In this document: positions 1 to 15,100 of the stretch, piece by piece
How positions within the stretch are numbered: position 1 is the stretch's first letter
Layout: each line of letters opens with the position of its first letter
NCBI GenBank assembly: GCA_949775045.1
Contig: OX459105.1
Location: 1,021,541-1,085,540 of the forward strand
Direction: 5' to 3'
From: Metridium senile
Lineage: Eukaryota > Cnidaria > Anthozoa > Actiniaria > Metridiidae
DNA: 64,000 nt
Made by a program: the position numbers and the translations under genes
The notes under the pieces: model-generated
The model's database searches: none
Seen by the model: the letters and a program-made list of their open reading frames with translations, nothing else
Told to the model about the DNA's origin: nothing

Positions 1-186
1 TATTGTCATCATCGTCATCATGATATCATGCTACGTACACACGGACAAATCTTTCGTCAATGATTTGTTCGTCTAATGTAAATTCACCAAAATCAAATTT
101 CTCAAATTTATGTTCGTCCCGTTTTTACACCAGACGACTTTGTCTGTCCGTCTTCTTATGTGAAAACGGCTAATATTATCATAATT
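1..186. other. Intergenic start with GACGGACAAA-like motifs
   Basis: No gene is visible. The segment 35-165 carries CACACGGACAAAT near its left end and GACGACTTTGTCTGTCCGTC near its right end, a loose inverted repeat. The same vocabulary (GACGGACAAA, CGTC) recurs in the minisatellite at 52.06-52.33 kb, so this is probably a relic of the same repeat family. Confidence 0.3.
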
Positions 187-445
187 AAGTGTACAGCTAT
201 TTCCAAAAACGTTGAACACTGCCTAGTGCATTCCAGGACCGAACGGCATTGTGGGTCTAATTCATTCGTAATAAACAACGTTCGTATGTTGTTTTGAATG
301 GAATGCACTGAGAATAAAATAACTAATTATGAATTATTTTACTTTAAACAATATTACATGACCCAACTGAAATGCATTTCGGTCTTGCAATGCGCTATTC
401 AGTATGCAGTATTCAGTATTCTACGTTTTTTGAACTAGATCAGTA
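187..445. mobile_element. Probable MITE, TACAGCTATTTC family
   Basis: The left side has TGTACAGCTATTTCC followed by AAAAACGTTGAACACTGC. The right side, read on the minus strand, has a divergent copy (CTAGTTCAAAAAACGTAGAA then TACTG). The left motif recurs nearly unchanged at 24.56 kb and around 25.85 kb. No clear target duplication could be fixed. A short open frame at 372-590 overlaps it and is not considered a gene. Confidence 0.4.
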
Positions 446-805
446 TGCTTCAGTTTCATGTTATCTAACATCACTGTTCTATTCGACAAAGAACAGGAAA
501 AGCCTCGATTTGTTGTCAAAATATTCATTCACCAATTCCAAGCAACATACGAAAAAATCATTATCGCTTAACAATAGAAAACACATTTGAATTTACTCTG
601 AATTGAGGCTATCCCTGTGCAAATGCGCCTTTTGTCAAATAGTACATTGGTGCTAGATAACATGAAAATGGTCTATTATGTATTTGATTCTACTTAATAT
701 TTAAGTTCTACTGAATAAAAAAGCGCTGAATGGCATGACAAGTCTTTTCTTTATAGACACCATTACAGGGTGACCAAGGGGGCGGCATCACGTTGATATT
801 TCATA

Positions 806-1068
806 TACACCTAATCCAAAAAACGTTGTCGGGTCCGCCGCACAGTCCTCGCGCCAAGACCGTGAAGGAAAACACAGTGAATATTTTGATGAGAGTGATA
901 AAACAAGAAAATAAAAGTAGACACAACACTATTTCGTTGAAAAAAGTACCACACTAGAGTGTGAACATGCAAATAAATTAATTACTGGTTAGATGTAACC
1001 AATATCTTTCACAGTCTTGGCGTGAGGACTGTGCGGCGGACCAGACAACGTTTTTTGGATTAGGTGTA
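806..1068. mobile_element. TA-flanked Tc1/mariner-like MITE
   Basis: The 259-bp element at 808-1066 has long terminal inverted repeats of roughly 65 bp, beginning CACCTAATCCAAAAAACGTT and including the GC-rich block CCGCCGCACAGTCCTC. It is flanked by TA on both sides (806-807, 1067-1068), the target duplication of the IS630/Tc1/mariner superfamily. There is no transposase, so it is non-autonomous. Its terminus resembles the elements at 19.05 kb and the 66-bp and 117-bp tandem repeats. Confidence 0.75.
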
Positions 1069-1466
1069 TTCTACCTTCCGTGCAGCCAAACCTAAAACCC
1101 CTGGGCCTTGTGTTCGGTAGCATGCCAGCTAAGACTCTTACTCAAATTCGCGTATCACGAATTTTAACTGGGTTGAATCACGCATTGAATAATGCTAGTT
1201 TCAATCATGTGTGGCGCATTTATTTGAGCTCAAATCGAGCGTTACTCCTGGGCAACTCTGCATTAGTGTGCATCCGGGATCTTATCTTTTCAAGTAGAAT
1301 TACTATCATGATCATTGTTCAGTTACTATGGTAATAGTCCTTTTCACGATTCCCGTTAATGAACCTCAGCCTCGTTAGCGTGTGATATATTCTTTAAAAT
1401 TTGACTACAGCCCGTGGAATTAAAATGAAGTGTTTCAATATTGTTTCATAATAATAATAATAATAT
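1069..1466. other. Intergenic, nothing recognised
   Basis: An 84-codon open frame at 1080-1334 has no recognisable domain and no splice or promoter context. The segment ends in an (AAT)n tract at about 1449-1464, which may be the 3' tail of the retroelement on the minus strand. Confidence 0.4.
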
Positions 1467-2045
1467 AAGTTCTTTGGACGCATTTAAAGCTCAATGCGTT
1501 TACATAATTAAAAAAGAAAAAGAAAAAGTAAAAATTATTTAGTAGTTTTAGATTGAGTGACAGTTAAAAGCTTGACGGAATAGGAATGTTTTCAGTTCAG
1601 TTTTAAATTGTTTCAGTGATTTGCAGTTTTGAATGTTTTGAGGTAGGGAGTTCCAGAGTTTTGGTGCTGCATAGGAAAAGGTTCTTTGGCCATAGGTTAT
1701 GGAGTTGATTTTCGGTTGTTGTAGAATCAGTCTGTTATTAGAGCGCAGAGTACGGGTAGGACGGTAGATTTTAATTAGTTCTGATAAGTAGTTGGGTGCT
1801 AATCCATTAAGTGACTTGTAGACAAGTAATAAAATCTTAAACTGTATCCGGAACTTTATAGGAAGCCAGTGTAGTTCTTTTAAAACAGGTGTAATGTGGT
1901 CGTGTTTTTTCATACCCATGATCAAACGTGCTGCGGTGTTTTGGACACGTTGGAGCTTTACTAGTTCGTAGTCAGGAGCGTCGTACAACAATCCATTTGC
2001 ATAGTCAATGCGGGATATCACCATGGATTGTAATGTGTACATTCT
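1467..2045 (-). mobile_element. Non-LTR retrotransposon fragment (RT C-terminus)
   Basis: A 164-residue frame (2042 to 1548) matches, by recognition, the C-terminal thumb region of jockey/CR1/L2-type reverse transcriptases. It has LQRVQNTAARLI, then ITPVLKELHWLPI, LVYKSLNGLAPNYLSELI, YGQRTFSYAAPKLWNSLP, and a final K-rich LKTFLF. The catalytic palm with its YxDD box is missing, so the copy is 5'-truncated, as is usual for target-primed insertion. The frame is intact across the surviving part, suggesting a fairly young insertion. An (ATT)n tract follows on the minus strand at about 1464-1449 and may be the element's 3' tail. The exact clade cannot be decided from this piece. Confidence 0.85.
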
Positions 2046-3180
2046 TTAAATTACCGCGAGCTTTAGCCTAAAGAATATATAACACGCTATCGAAGTTATT
2101 GACGAGAACCGTGAAAATGTCTATTATTATTATTATTATTTTTTTTTTTTTTTTTAATTTCATAATGCTTTTCATTCATACGAAGGCAGAACACCACATG
2201 CAACAGCGTGCGACGTACCCCAATTAACAGTGGGCCCGGTAGCATATATCTGAAACCTGTCTGTAGATCAATATATTCGTATTCAATGAGCTGCCCTTGA
2301 ATTATTATTATTATTTTTTTTTTAGCTCAGTGACTATCAGAAATTATAAATAGTTTATTGTCAAGCGCATTGAGCGATTTGAAAGCGAAAACCTTGAGCC
2401 CCTCCTAGGGGGAAGTATTTATTTTATTTTATTTTTATTACATGCTTCGCAAAAAAAAAAAAAAACTGGCGGGATTTGCAACAGAGCAAAGCTCCCAATA
2501 AATGCTTCCCCAAAAAAATACAAAAAACAAGAAAAAGTATGAATCAGTAAATATACAGTATTAAAATGTCTATGCCATGCATGTTCCCTTAATCTTTTTG
2601 CATTGTTTCCCATAAGTAAAATAACTATTTTCCTAAAATCTTTTACCTTGTGTTCCCATGATCCCAAAAAACTATTGTTTTATCATATTTTGTTCGCTGA
2701 CTTGATAATTTGGCAGTGATCAGGCCCTTGTTCCCTTTTAAAAAATGTTCATCTTTATAAAGACATTGAGACGCTGTAAAACGCACAAATTAGATGCAAA
2801 CTGCAGTACGTCATATCATGCAACTAAATTAAAGTACGCAAAAACTGACAAAAATTGAATTATGTAGGTTCGATTCCCTTTCAGGGTTTCAGAGGTGTGC
2901 AAAATTCTCACATGCGATTTTCTTCAAAGACCTTCAAACAACTTCGATCCTGAATCACAAAAAAATGCAGCTAATTAATATTTATCATTCAGAAACAAAA
3001 ATATCATTTCACGAATACAATAATTAATTCTCTGTGGTTTTTGAAGACAATAATTTAGCAGAAAAAGCGGTATTTTTGAAAAAAATAAAATATTTCACTT
3101 CGCTCCAAGTGAGAACGTACCCTGGTCACATGACAACATGACAGCTTCCTGTGTGATGTGCACGTGGACATACGGTAATC
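2046..3180. other. Intergenic upstream of glutamine synthetase
   Basis: AT-rich with (ATT)n and poly-T/poly-A tracts (2123-2156, 2301-2323, 2451-2465). No coding region or RNA gene is supported. A GGTTCGATTCC at 2869 looks like a tRNA B box but lacks an A box and cloverleaf. Confidence 0.5.
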
Positions 3181-3182
3181 TG

Positions 3183-3352
3183 ATTGGATAAAACCTCATC
3201 GTGCCATGACGTCATTAGGCGGGCTAGTATAAATCCACGACCACACACTTCATTCGATACTTGCGTTAGACAACTTTAAGGTGGGTTTATCTTTAATTTT
3301 CTGTTGTAATATCAGCTAAACTATTTACTAAACTGTTTGTTATCTATTCTAC
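3183..3352 (+). promoter_or_regulatory. Glutamine synthetase promoter and 5' UTR intron
   Basis: Upstream of the glutamine synthetase start are an inverted CCAAT box (ATTGG, 3183-3187), a perfect palindromic cAMP-response element TGACGTCA (3207-3214) and a TATA box TATAAAT (3228-3234). Transcription should start near 3258. A plausible first exon ends at CTTTAAG before the donor GTGGGT at 3281, and the matching acceptor TTCTACAG ends at 3353 or just beyond, so the leader is interrupted by a roughly 70-bp intron. The perfect CRE suggests cAMP/CREB-responsive expression; this is inference from the motif only. Confidence 0.65.
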
Positions 3353-3395
3353 AGTATTTCCCCTACATTCGTACATAGATAGATAGTTTGAAATC

Positions 3396-7736
<4,341 letters not shown>

Positions 7737-8375
7737 CTTGGACTTTCAGTACACTAAACTCATCTATCCGCACCTATTAAAGGTTGTCGAAGGCAATTGA
7801 AATTGTGGGCCCACTTAGATAACGGGTAGCCGTAGAACACTGGTATAGACATTTTTGCTGTGGACAACCTTTATTCCAATAGGTGTAATTTCTGAAGGCA
7901 TAGTTTTGAAGGGATGGTTTAGAGCTTGAATTTTCCTAGTTAGAACGGTTGTCAAGGCTTGGAGCCATTCTAAAAACACACTAGGTGACTTTTAAATTAC
8001 TTTATTTGGATTTTTCTTCATTCCATGGGGGAATACAATTATTGATATTTTATTATATTATTATTATTATTATTAATTTAAAGTTTTTTGTGGTTTAAAT
8101 TTATGTCCAAGTATAATTTGAAACCCAAATACAAAAACTATGGAATTTGTGTACACTGTTGCTGTTTGAACATTAATCCTTTATGACATTAACTTCCTAA
8201 TAATATCATTTGCTTGGACACATTTTTAACCAGTGTATATGGGAACTATCTTAAATTTATTTAATTCATGAAAACTCAAAAAACAATTTTTCGATTTTTT
8301 AGTTTTGAAATTAAATGATTTTGCTGTAATTTGTGTATTAGTATAAGTTGTCTGTTTGTATATAAGTTTTAATCG

Positions 8376-8397
8376 AATAAATCTAATATAATAAAGA
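8376..8397 (+). terminator. Glutamine synthetase polyadenylation signal
   Basis: AATAAA at 8376-8381, with a second AATAAAG close behind, about 640 bp after the stop codon. A TGTTTGTA-rich stretch and a TTGTTTTCC segment flank it. The 3' UTR (7737 to about 8410) holds no other feature. Confidence 0.6.
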
Positions 8398-8529
8398 ATT
8401 GTTTTCCATTAAATGTCATATGATTATTTTGAAAATACTTACATTTTTGTTTATAAGAGCGAACAAAGCTCCATAAGAATGAATATTTGAGCTGTTTGTG
8501 CCAAAATATTGAGAATATTTAACGTCGAG

Positions 8530-9373
8530 GTAGTTGAGTCTTTAATATAAATGGAAACTAGCGAGTAAACCGAGTCCCCAATAGGTGAGCGTAGTGTACG
8601 TTTTCATAACAAAATACGTCGCTGTATGTCTACCTAAAGAAAGTTAAAAATACTAAGTTTCCGTAGAAGTGAAATTTTTATAGTGCTTTCAGTTTTCTTC
8701 TTGGGTTGGTCTGTTTTTGTTTCATTGTTTCTTTTTCTCAGCTAAATGTAGTTTTCTTATAAACACAGGATTTTTTCCCTTCTATATGACGTCCTAAAAC
8801 CACGGAAATCGGTTACGAAAGAGAAAGACGCCAATGCGAAAATAGACGTTCAATATTTATGTACTAATAGACTTTGTTGCTTCCGGACTTTTTTTTCACG
8901 AATGTTGTTCTAGACCCCGCGAAGAAAACCTAGATGTACTTCATAAGTTCAGGATAGGTGAGCGTAGTGTTTACAAGTGTTGGTATTGCATGTGATGCTA
9001 ATTTTGCCAACCATTTTAACAATAGATTTTTTAATTTTCTTTGTTCTAATAACAATGGTTGGTTGGCAAAAGTATAACAAAATACGTCACTGTACGTACA
9101 CCTATAGGTGAGCGTAGTGTTTACAAGTGTTGGTATTGTGATGCTAATTTGCCAACCATTTTAACAATAGATTTTTTAATTTTCTTTGTTCTAATAACTT
9201 GATAGGTTGGCAAAAGTATAACAAAATACGTCACTGTACGTCCACCTATAGGTGAGCGTAGTGTTTAAAAGTGTTGGTATTGTGATGCTAATTTGCCAAC
9301 CATTTTAACAAAATAATTTTTTAATTTTCTTTGTTAATAACAAAATACGTCACTGTACGTACGACCACCTATA
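8530..9373. repeat. Tandem array of ~155-bp TA-flanked MITE units
   Basis: Three units run head to tail from about 8955 to 9373, each starting TAGGTGAGCGTAGTGTTTA and ending near CGTCACTGTACG plus CACCTATA. A divergent short copy is at 8581-8637. Each unit also has internal complementary arms (TTTTGCCAACC and GGTTGGCAAAA). A solitary copy flanked by TA sits at 18481-18626, so the array units are whole transposons abutting at the shared TA. Confidence 0.8.
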
Positions 9374-9746
9374 CCAAACGCTTGGCCAGTTCTAGATGCA
9401 CGAATAAAAGATACAGCTGATTAAACATTCGTCATAATGTTCGTCACTCATTCCTATTGTTCAAAACAAGGAAAAAAACCTTTGGTGTGTAACGATTCAT
9501 ATGAGGCATTCAGTCTATAGCGTAAAAGATATTTCTAAACCCAACGACCCGTGAATCCGATTGCGTCATCTATGTTCGGTTCCAGTTGGAATAAAAAAAA
9601 TTATAATTAAGACTGAAAAAATACTCTCTACTTTTTCACTAAAAGCTACAAGGAAACGAGTTAAAATTGGCATTTTCTAATGTTATTTTTCTGTTACTTT
9701 TCAAGCGATTTTTAAGTGCTAAAACGGTATTTATAGCTAGCACTCA

Positions 9747-9814
9747 TTCGCATATAAATCTGTGCAAACATAATGTTTTTTGACGGTATATGTTTGCACA
9801 GATTTATATGCGAA
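9747..9814. repeat. 26-bp perfect inverted repeat (hairpin)
   Basis: Arms 9747-9772 and 9789-9814 are exact complements over 26 bases (left arm starts TTCGCATATAAATCTGTGCA), separated by 16 bases. It lies in a gene-free stretch. Confidence 0.85.
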
Positions 9815-11595
9815 AATCGAGTTGTAAATTTAAACCTTCTTTCGCTCTTTCTTCCCCTAATTCAATCCCTTTTAATTTATTATTCTTTTAACAATTTTTC
9901 TCGCTATTTTTGTTACTTTTCTCTTCATTTCGTACATCGTCATTTACAGCATGAGAAATGCAAATCAGCCATGCTTGAAAAACAAGTAAAGCTTTAATTT
10001 GCTACCAATTAAAATAGTATTCTAAACTACCCGAATTGAAAACTAAAAATTATTTAAAGACGATAAAAGAAAATACAAAAAAAAATTGTACGAGTTCTCG
10101 CTACTTTACAAAAACTAAAAAAAGCGAAGAAAGAGGAAAATTGTAGAAGCGATTTATCCACTGGTGCGAGAAAGCACTCTTCAACTTCAATTTGCTACCA
10201 AAGCAACGTATTCTTCGTGTAAAACATTTAGAATCATTCGTTTTGAGTAAATATTTTTTGCTCTGTTGTTTGGGGTGATAACACAGCTCTGCAAGCAATT
10301 TCAACACAATATGCCACAAAAACAATTGTACAATTGTCAGGTTGAACGTCATGGAATTGTTCGTGTTGGTTTTGATAAATTAAAAAGAGTAAGAAAATAA
10401 ATGAAATGAAAAGAGGAAATGGAAAAGAAATAGTAGAAACTTAAATAAAACGTGGCAATTTTTAATATTGATCAGGAGAGGAAAGACTTGGGCCTAGGGA
10501 TATTGCGTGAGTCCGTTAAAGACCGAAATGAATGCTGGTTTTGTGTTGGTAATGTAATGTATTGATATCAGACTTAGTTTGTTATTAGTTCGAATTCTTT
10601 AGAAACCGTGATCATGAATATTTTTTAACATGCTTTTAATAAATTGTATTATAACCAATTCAAATTCTAGTATTTTGTAAAACGTTTGATTAATATAAGT
10701 TATATATTCATAAATTAATATAACTTGCATCTTATGAGTTTGTTCTGTGCGGAGAGAAGAGCTGTCACTGATTCACATCACATCACTGATTATATTAAAA
10801 GCTGATGTAATCATGTTATTATATTTACATTTTATCCAGAAATAAAAATTAATTAACTAGAAAAAAGCTATCAATGTGTCTTTGACACTTATTTAACATT
10901 ATCTTGCATTCGTTTAGTAATTTTTTTTAGTTATTCATTCAGGCAATGGATCTTTTTAGATCGTCTGGGCTCCCTGTGGTGGCCCCACAATGCCTTTCAA
11001 GTGAGTTGAAAAAGTACACTTTCTGCCCTTTTCGGCATTGTGCTTGTATTCGACAGTGTTCGACAAATCGCGTGCAAAAAGCCACCGGAAACCCATCTTT
11101 TGTGCGCACTCACACCAGAGGAGCTCTATCCGTGCGCTCAAATAATTTTGTTGTCTTGCAGAAAAAAAAAATTAGTGAATTTTATTCGTTTTTTTTTTTT
11201 TTTTTTAAGAAATCCTCAGATAGAATAGTTGGTCTGCCTGTGGTTAAGCTTCACTTTTTCAAAAGAGTCAAAAGTATTTAGGAAAGTATTGTTAAATCAC
11301 CAAAACAGGACTAACTAATTGAAACACGACTTATTATTTCTTATTCAAATGTTAGCTATCTATCTTCATGTATAGATTTCAAGTTAATTTAGATGGCTCG
11401 CACCTTCCTATGTAAGGAAAGATTCATTTGTGCATGTACTTTAAGGTGCAAATAAATTGGTATTGTCATTAATTAACTGCCTGATGGTCACTGATCCAGA
11501 CCCTCTCATCCTTTTGATCTAATTTTGAAAAGAGCCATGGCAGGCTTATGAATGACTTTACAGGCATATGTGCATTGTGTGAGCTAACGAATAGC
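9815..11595. other. Intergenic between hairpin and SARAF 3' end
   Basis: AT-rich sequence with poly-T (11191-11206). Short open frames at 10101-10352 and 10946-11281 show no recognisable domain. On the minus strand an AATAAA (plus-strand TTTATT near 11180) could serve SARAF, but no close signal was found directly after its stop. Confidence 0.45.
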
Positions 11596-12148
11596 TTATC
11601 TTCTTTTAGTACCACCAAAACCTAAAGATAGATATAGAAATATGAATTAGTCATTTATCTTTCAATCTGTCAATCAAACAATCAACGAATCAAAGTCAGC
11701 CCAATCTCGTACCCAGCGCCCGCGTTACTTTTGGTCTGCGACAAAGAACGTGAGCTCTGGCATAAACCGTTTCTAGCAAAGACCAGGATTTATTGGACTT
11801 CCGGTGTTACAGCGCATGCGTTAGCTAAATTACGCCCATCAGTTTGAAAATGTATGGGCCAAGATGGGCCAATCAAATTCGCTCAGAAACGGTTTATGCC
11901 AGGGCTCACGTTCTTTGTCGCAGACCAAAAGTAACGTGGGCGCTGGGTACGAGGTTGAAGTCAGCCAATCAATCCATCAGTCAATCAATCCATCAGTTAA
12001 TCAATCCATCAGTCAATCAATCCATCAGCCAATCAATCAATCAGTTAATCAATCCATTAGTTAATCAATCAATCCATCAGTCAATCAATCAGTCCATCAA
12101 TCCATCAGTCGATCAATCAGTCAATCTGTCAGCCAATCAATCAGTCAG

Positions 12149-12187
<39 letters not shown>

Positions 12188-15100
12188 GTCAGTCAGTCAG
12201 TCAGTCAATCAATCAATCAATCATAAATCATTCTGTCAGTCAATCAATCAGTCAATCCATCAATCAGTCAATCAATATATCAATCAATCAATATAATCAT
12301 TGAATCAATCAATTAGTATGCAATCAATCAATCAATCAATCAATCCATCCATCAATCATCAATCAATTAATCTATCAGTCATTCAATCAGTCAGTCAGTC
12401 AGTCAATTAATCAACCAGTTAGTCAGTCATTATAATCATAATCAACTCATAATCAATTAGAATCAATCAATGCAATCAATCATTTTCTCAGTCAGTCCTT
12501 TTATTTCAATACCTGAAGCTGTTCTTGATCCAGAGCTGGGCGATGAAGATGAACCTGACCTTCTGTGTGTCGTAGACCAACCAGATGACGAACCACTCCC
12601 ACCACCAAACCAACCACTATTACCTTGGTTACTGTTATACCAGCCATTGTTACCATTGTTACCTCCAAACCAACTACCAGTATTGCCCCCAAACCAGCTG
12701 TTGCCCTGGGAATAGTATGGGTTGCTATGACGGTGGTGGTAGCCTGTGTTACCATAACCACTAAAATGTAAAGATGCAGAGTTCATTAAAGTGCCTATAT
12801 TAAACCCTGGCTGTTTGCTATTTCTATTAAAAGTACTGGTCCTAAATAACAATTTTTCAGAAGAATAAAATACTGCGATAAAAACTGTGCATTTTATAGC
12901 AATTTGAATGTTTTATTTGGGCTTCCTGTGTAAAATAATCAGAGTTTATTGATATGAGCTGGTGACAATATCGATGACGTGGTGTAGAGAAAAAAGTCTT
13001 GCAAGTTTCAATAGTTTCTATCCTGGACACTACGTCATCGATATTGACACCAGCTCATATCAATAAACTCAGACTTTTTTACACAGGAAGACCAAAAAAC
13101 ACTTTTTGGGCATAATCAAACTGCTATAAAATGCACAGTTTTTACCATAGTATTTTATTCTTCTGGAAAATTGTTATTTAGGACCAGTACTTTTAATAGA
13201 AATAGTTAACAGCCAGAGTTTATAGGCACTTTAATATTGTGAATAGTAAGTAAGTAAGTAAGTAAACTCTTTATTTCATGAGGGTGATACTAAATAGTCA
13301 AAGACTAACAAGCCTGTGGACCTCAATACTTCATACAAACAAATAAATAGATTAACAGTTCAAAATTGCGAATGAATAATAATAATAACACTCAAATCAC
13401 AATAAACAATGTGAGGATCAATAAACAATGTGAGGATCTTAACAGTGAGGATACTCGAACTGTGAACACTTTGAGTTTGTTTGTTACTCTTTTTAACCCA
13501 CATCCCATGAACAAATAGATTAGAAATGAGATTAATTATGAACACTTAGTGTATTTGAGATCACTGTTTCATTTTTAGAGGTTTTGAAGCAGTAGAAGGT
13601 TCAGAAAATAATAACATGAAAAAGTGAAGTGTTCAAGGTTCGAGTATCCTCACTGTAAGACCAAATCTATCTTAATTTCATAAATAAAAGTCATAAAAAT
13701 AAAACAAACCTGTTTCCAAAAAGATACCCTGCAACACCCCCCAAACCCATACCTGTAACGACAAATAAATGGGAATTAAAAAGAGCATTACTGATGAAAT
13801 AATTATAAAGGATTGCAATTATGTTTAATTACCAGTCCAAAAACCACCGTTACTATTTGAGTTGTCTGTTGATGACGAGGTGGAACTTGTATATTGGCTT
13901 TGCTCTAGAAATGGGATATCATCATTAGTATTAGCATTTATGACCATTTATATCATTATTTTATATCATCATCATATCATCATCATATTCATAATTATCA
14001 TAATCATCATCATCATCATATTATTCATTGTCATTATTATAATTCTTATCGCATAGATCCTTACCATCATTATCATAACCAGTACTGCATCAAGAGGAAC
14101 ATCACTTTATTTATTTATTTATTATCAACATCATCATCATTATCATCATCATCATCATTATCATCATCATCATCATTATCATCATCATTATCATCATCAT
14201 CATTATCATCATCATTATCATCATCATTATCATCATTATTATCATCATCATTATCATCATCATTATCATCATCATTATCATCACCATTATCATCATCATC
14301 ATTATCATCATCATTATCAATATCATCATTATCAATATCATCATTATCACTATCATCATTATCAATATCATCATCATTATCATCATCACAACATCATCAT
14401 CATCATCATTATTTAATCATGATCACCATCATCACAATCATCATCATAACCATCATCAAGATCATCAATCACTACAACCAGCATCATCATCATCATCATG
14501 ACCATTATCATGATATTCATCAAGTGATCAGCATCATCTTCATTGTCATCATCACCATCATGTTATGTAACAGTGTTGTACCTTGTGTGTATTCTGGTCT
14601 AAATCCAGGGGGTGGTGCTGATGCAGAACCACTTTGATATGTTGACTGAGTACTATCAGGTGTACTTGGAGTACAGTTAAAGAATGGAACAGTAATTACC
14701 ATCAAATAAATTAGTGAGCAAGAAGACAAGAAATTGAACAAGCTGCACTAAATTTCAAGATTGTTCAAGTTACCGTGATAAAGCTGTAATAAAATCACCT
14801 TTCAAATTGCTGCTCATATAGAGCAACAAAGTTGCGGAAAATATGCGTATGATTGAAAGTCCTGTCTCAAGCATACATGTAGGTAATAAAATGAAATTTG
14901 TAATGCCATAAAAAAAATGTTATCTTAACCGTAGTGACGTTGCAAGCTTTAGCCTTTTGTCAGAGTAAAAAGCTCTTATACTAGTTTACTCGCTAGTTTC
15001 CATTTATGTCTCAAGAATAGCTCATTTGCGGAGAAAACATAAGAACTATATGTTTGTTAAAGGATACTTTCCATTGGTCGTCACAGTCTTGTAGATGTAG

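Noticed and set aside
2868..2890. GGTTCGATTCC resembling a tRNA B box
   Set aside because: No A box at the right distance and no cloverleaf can be formed.
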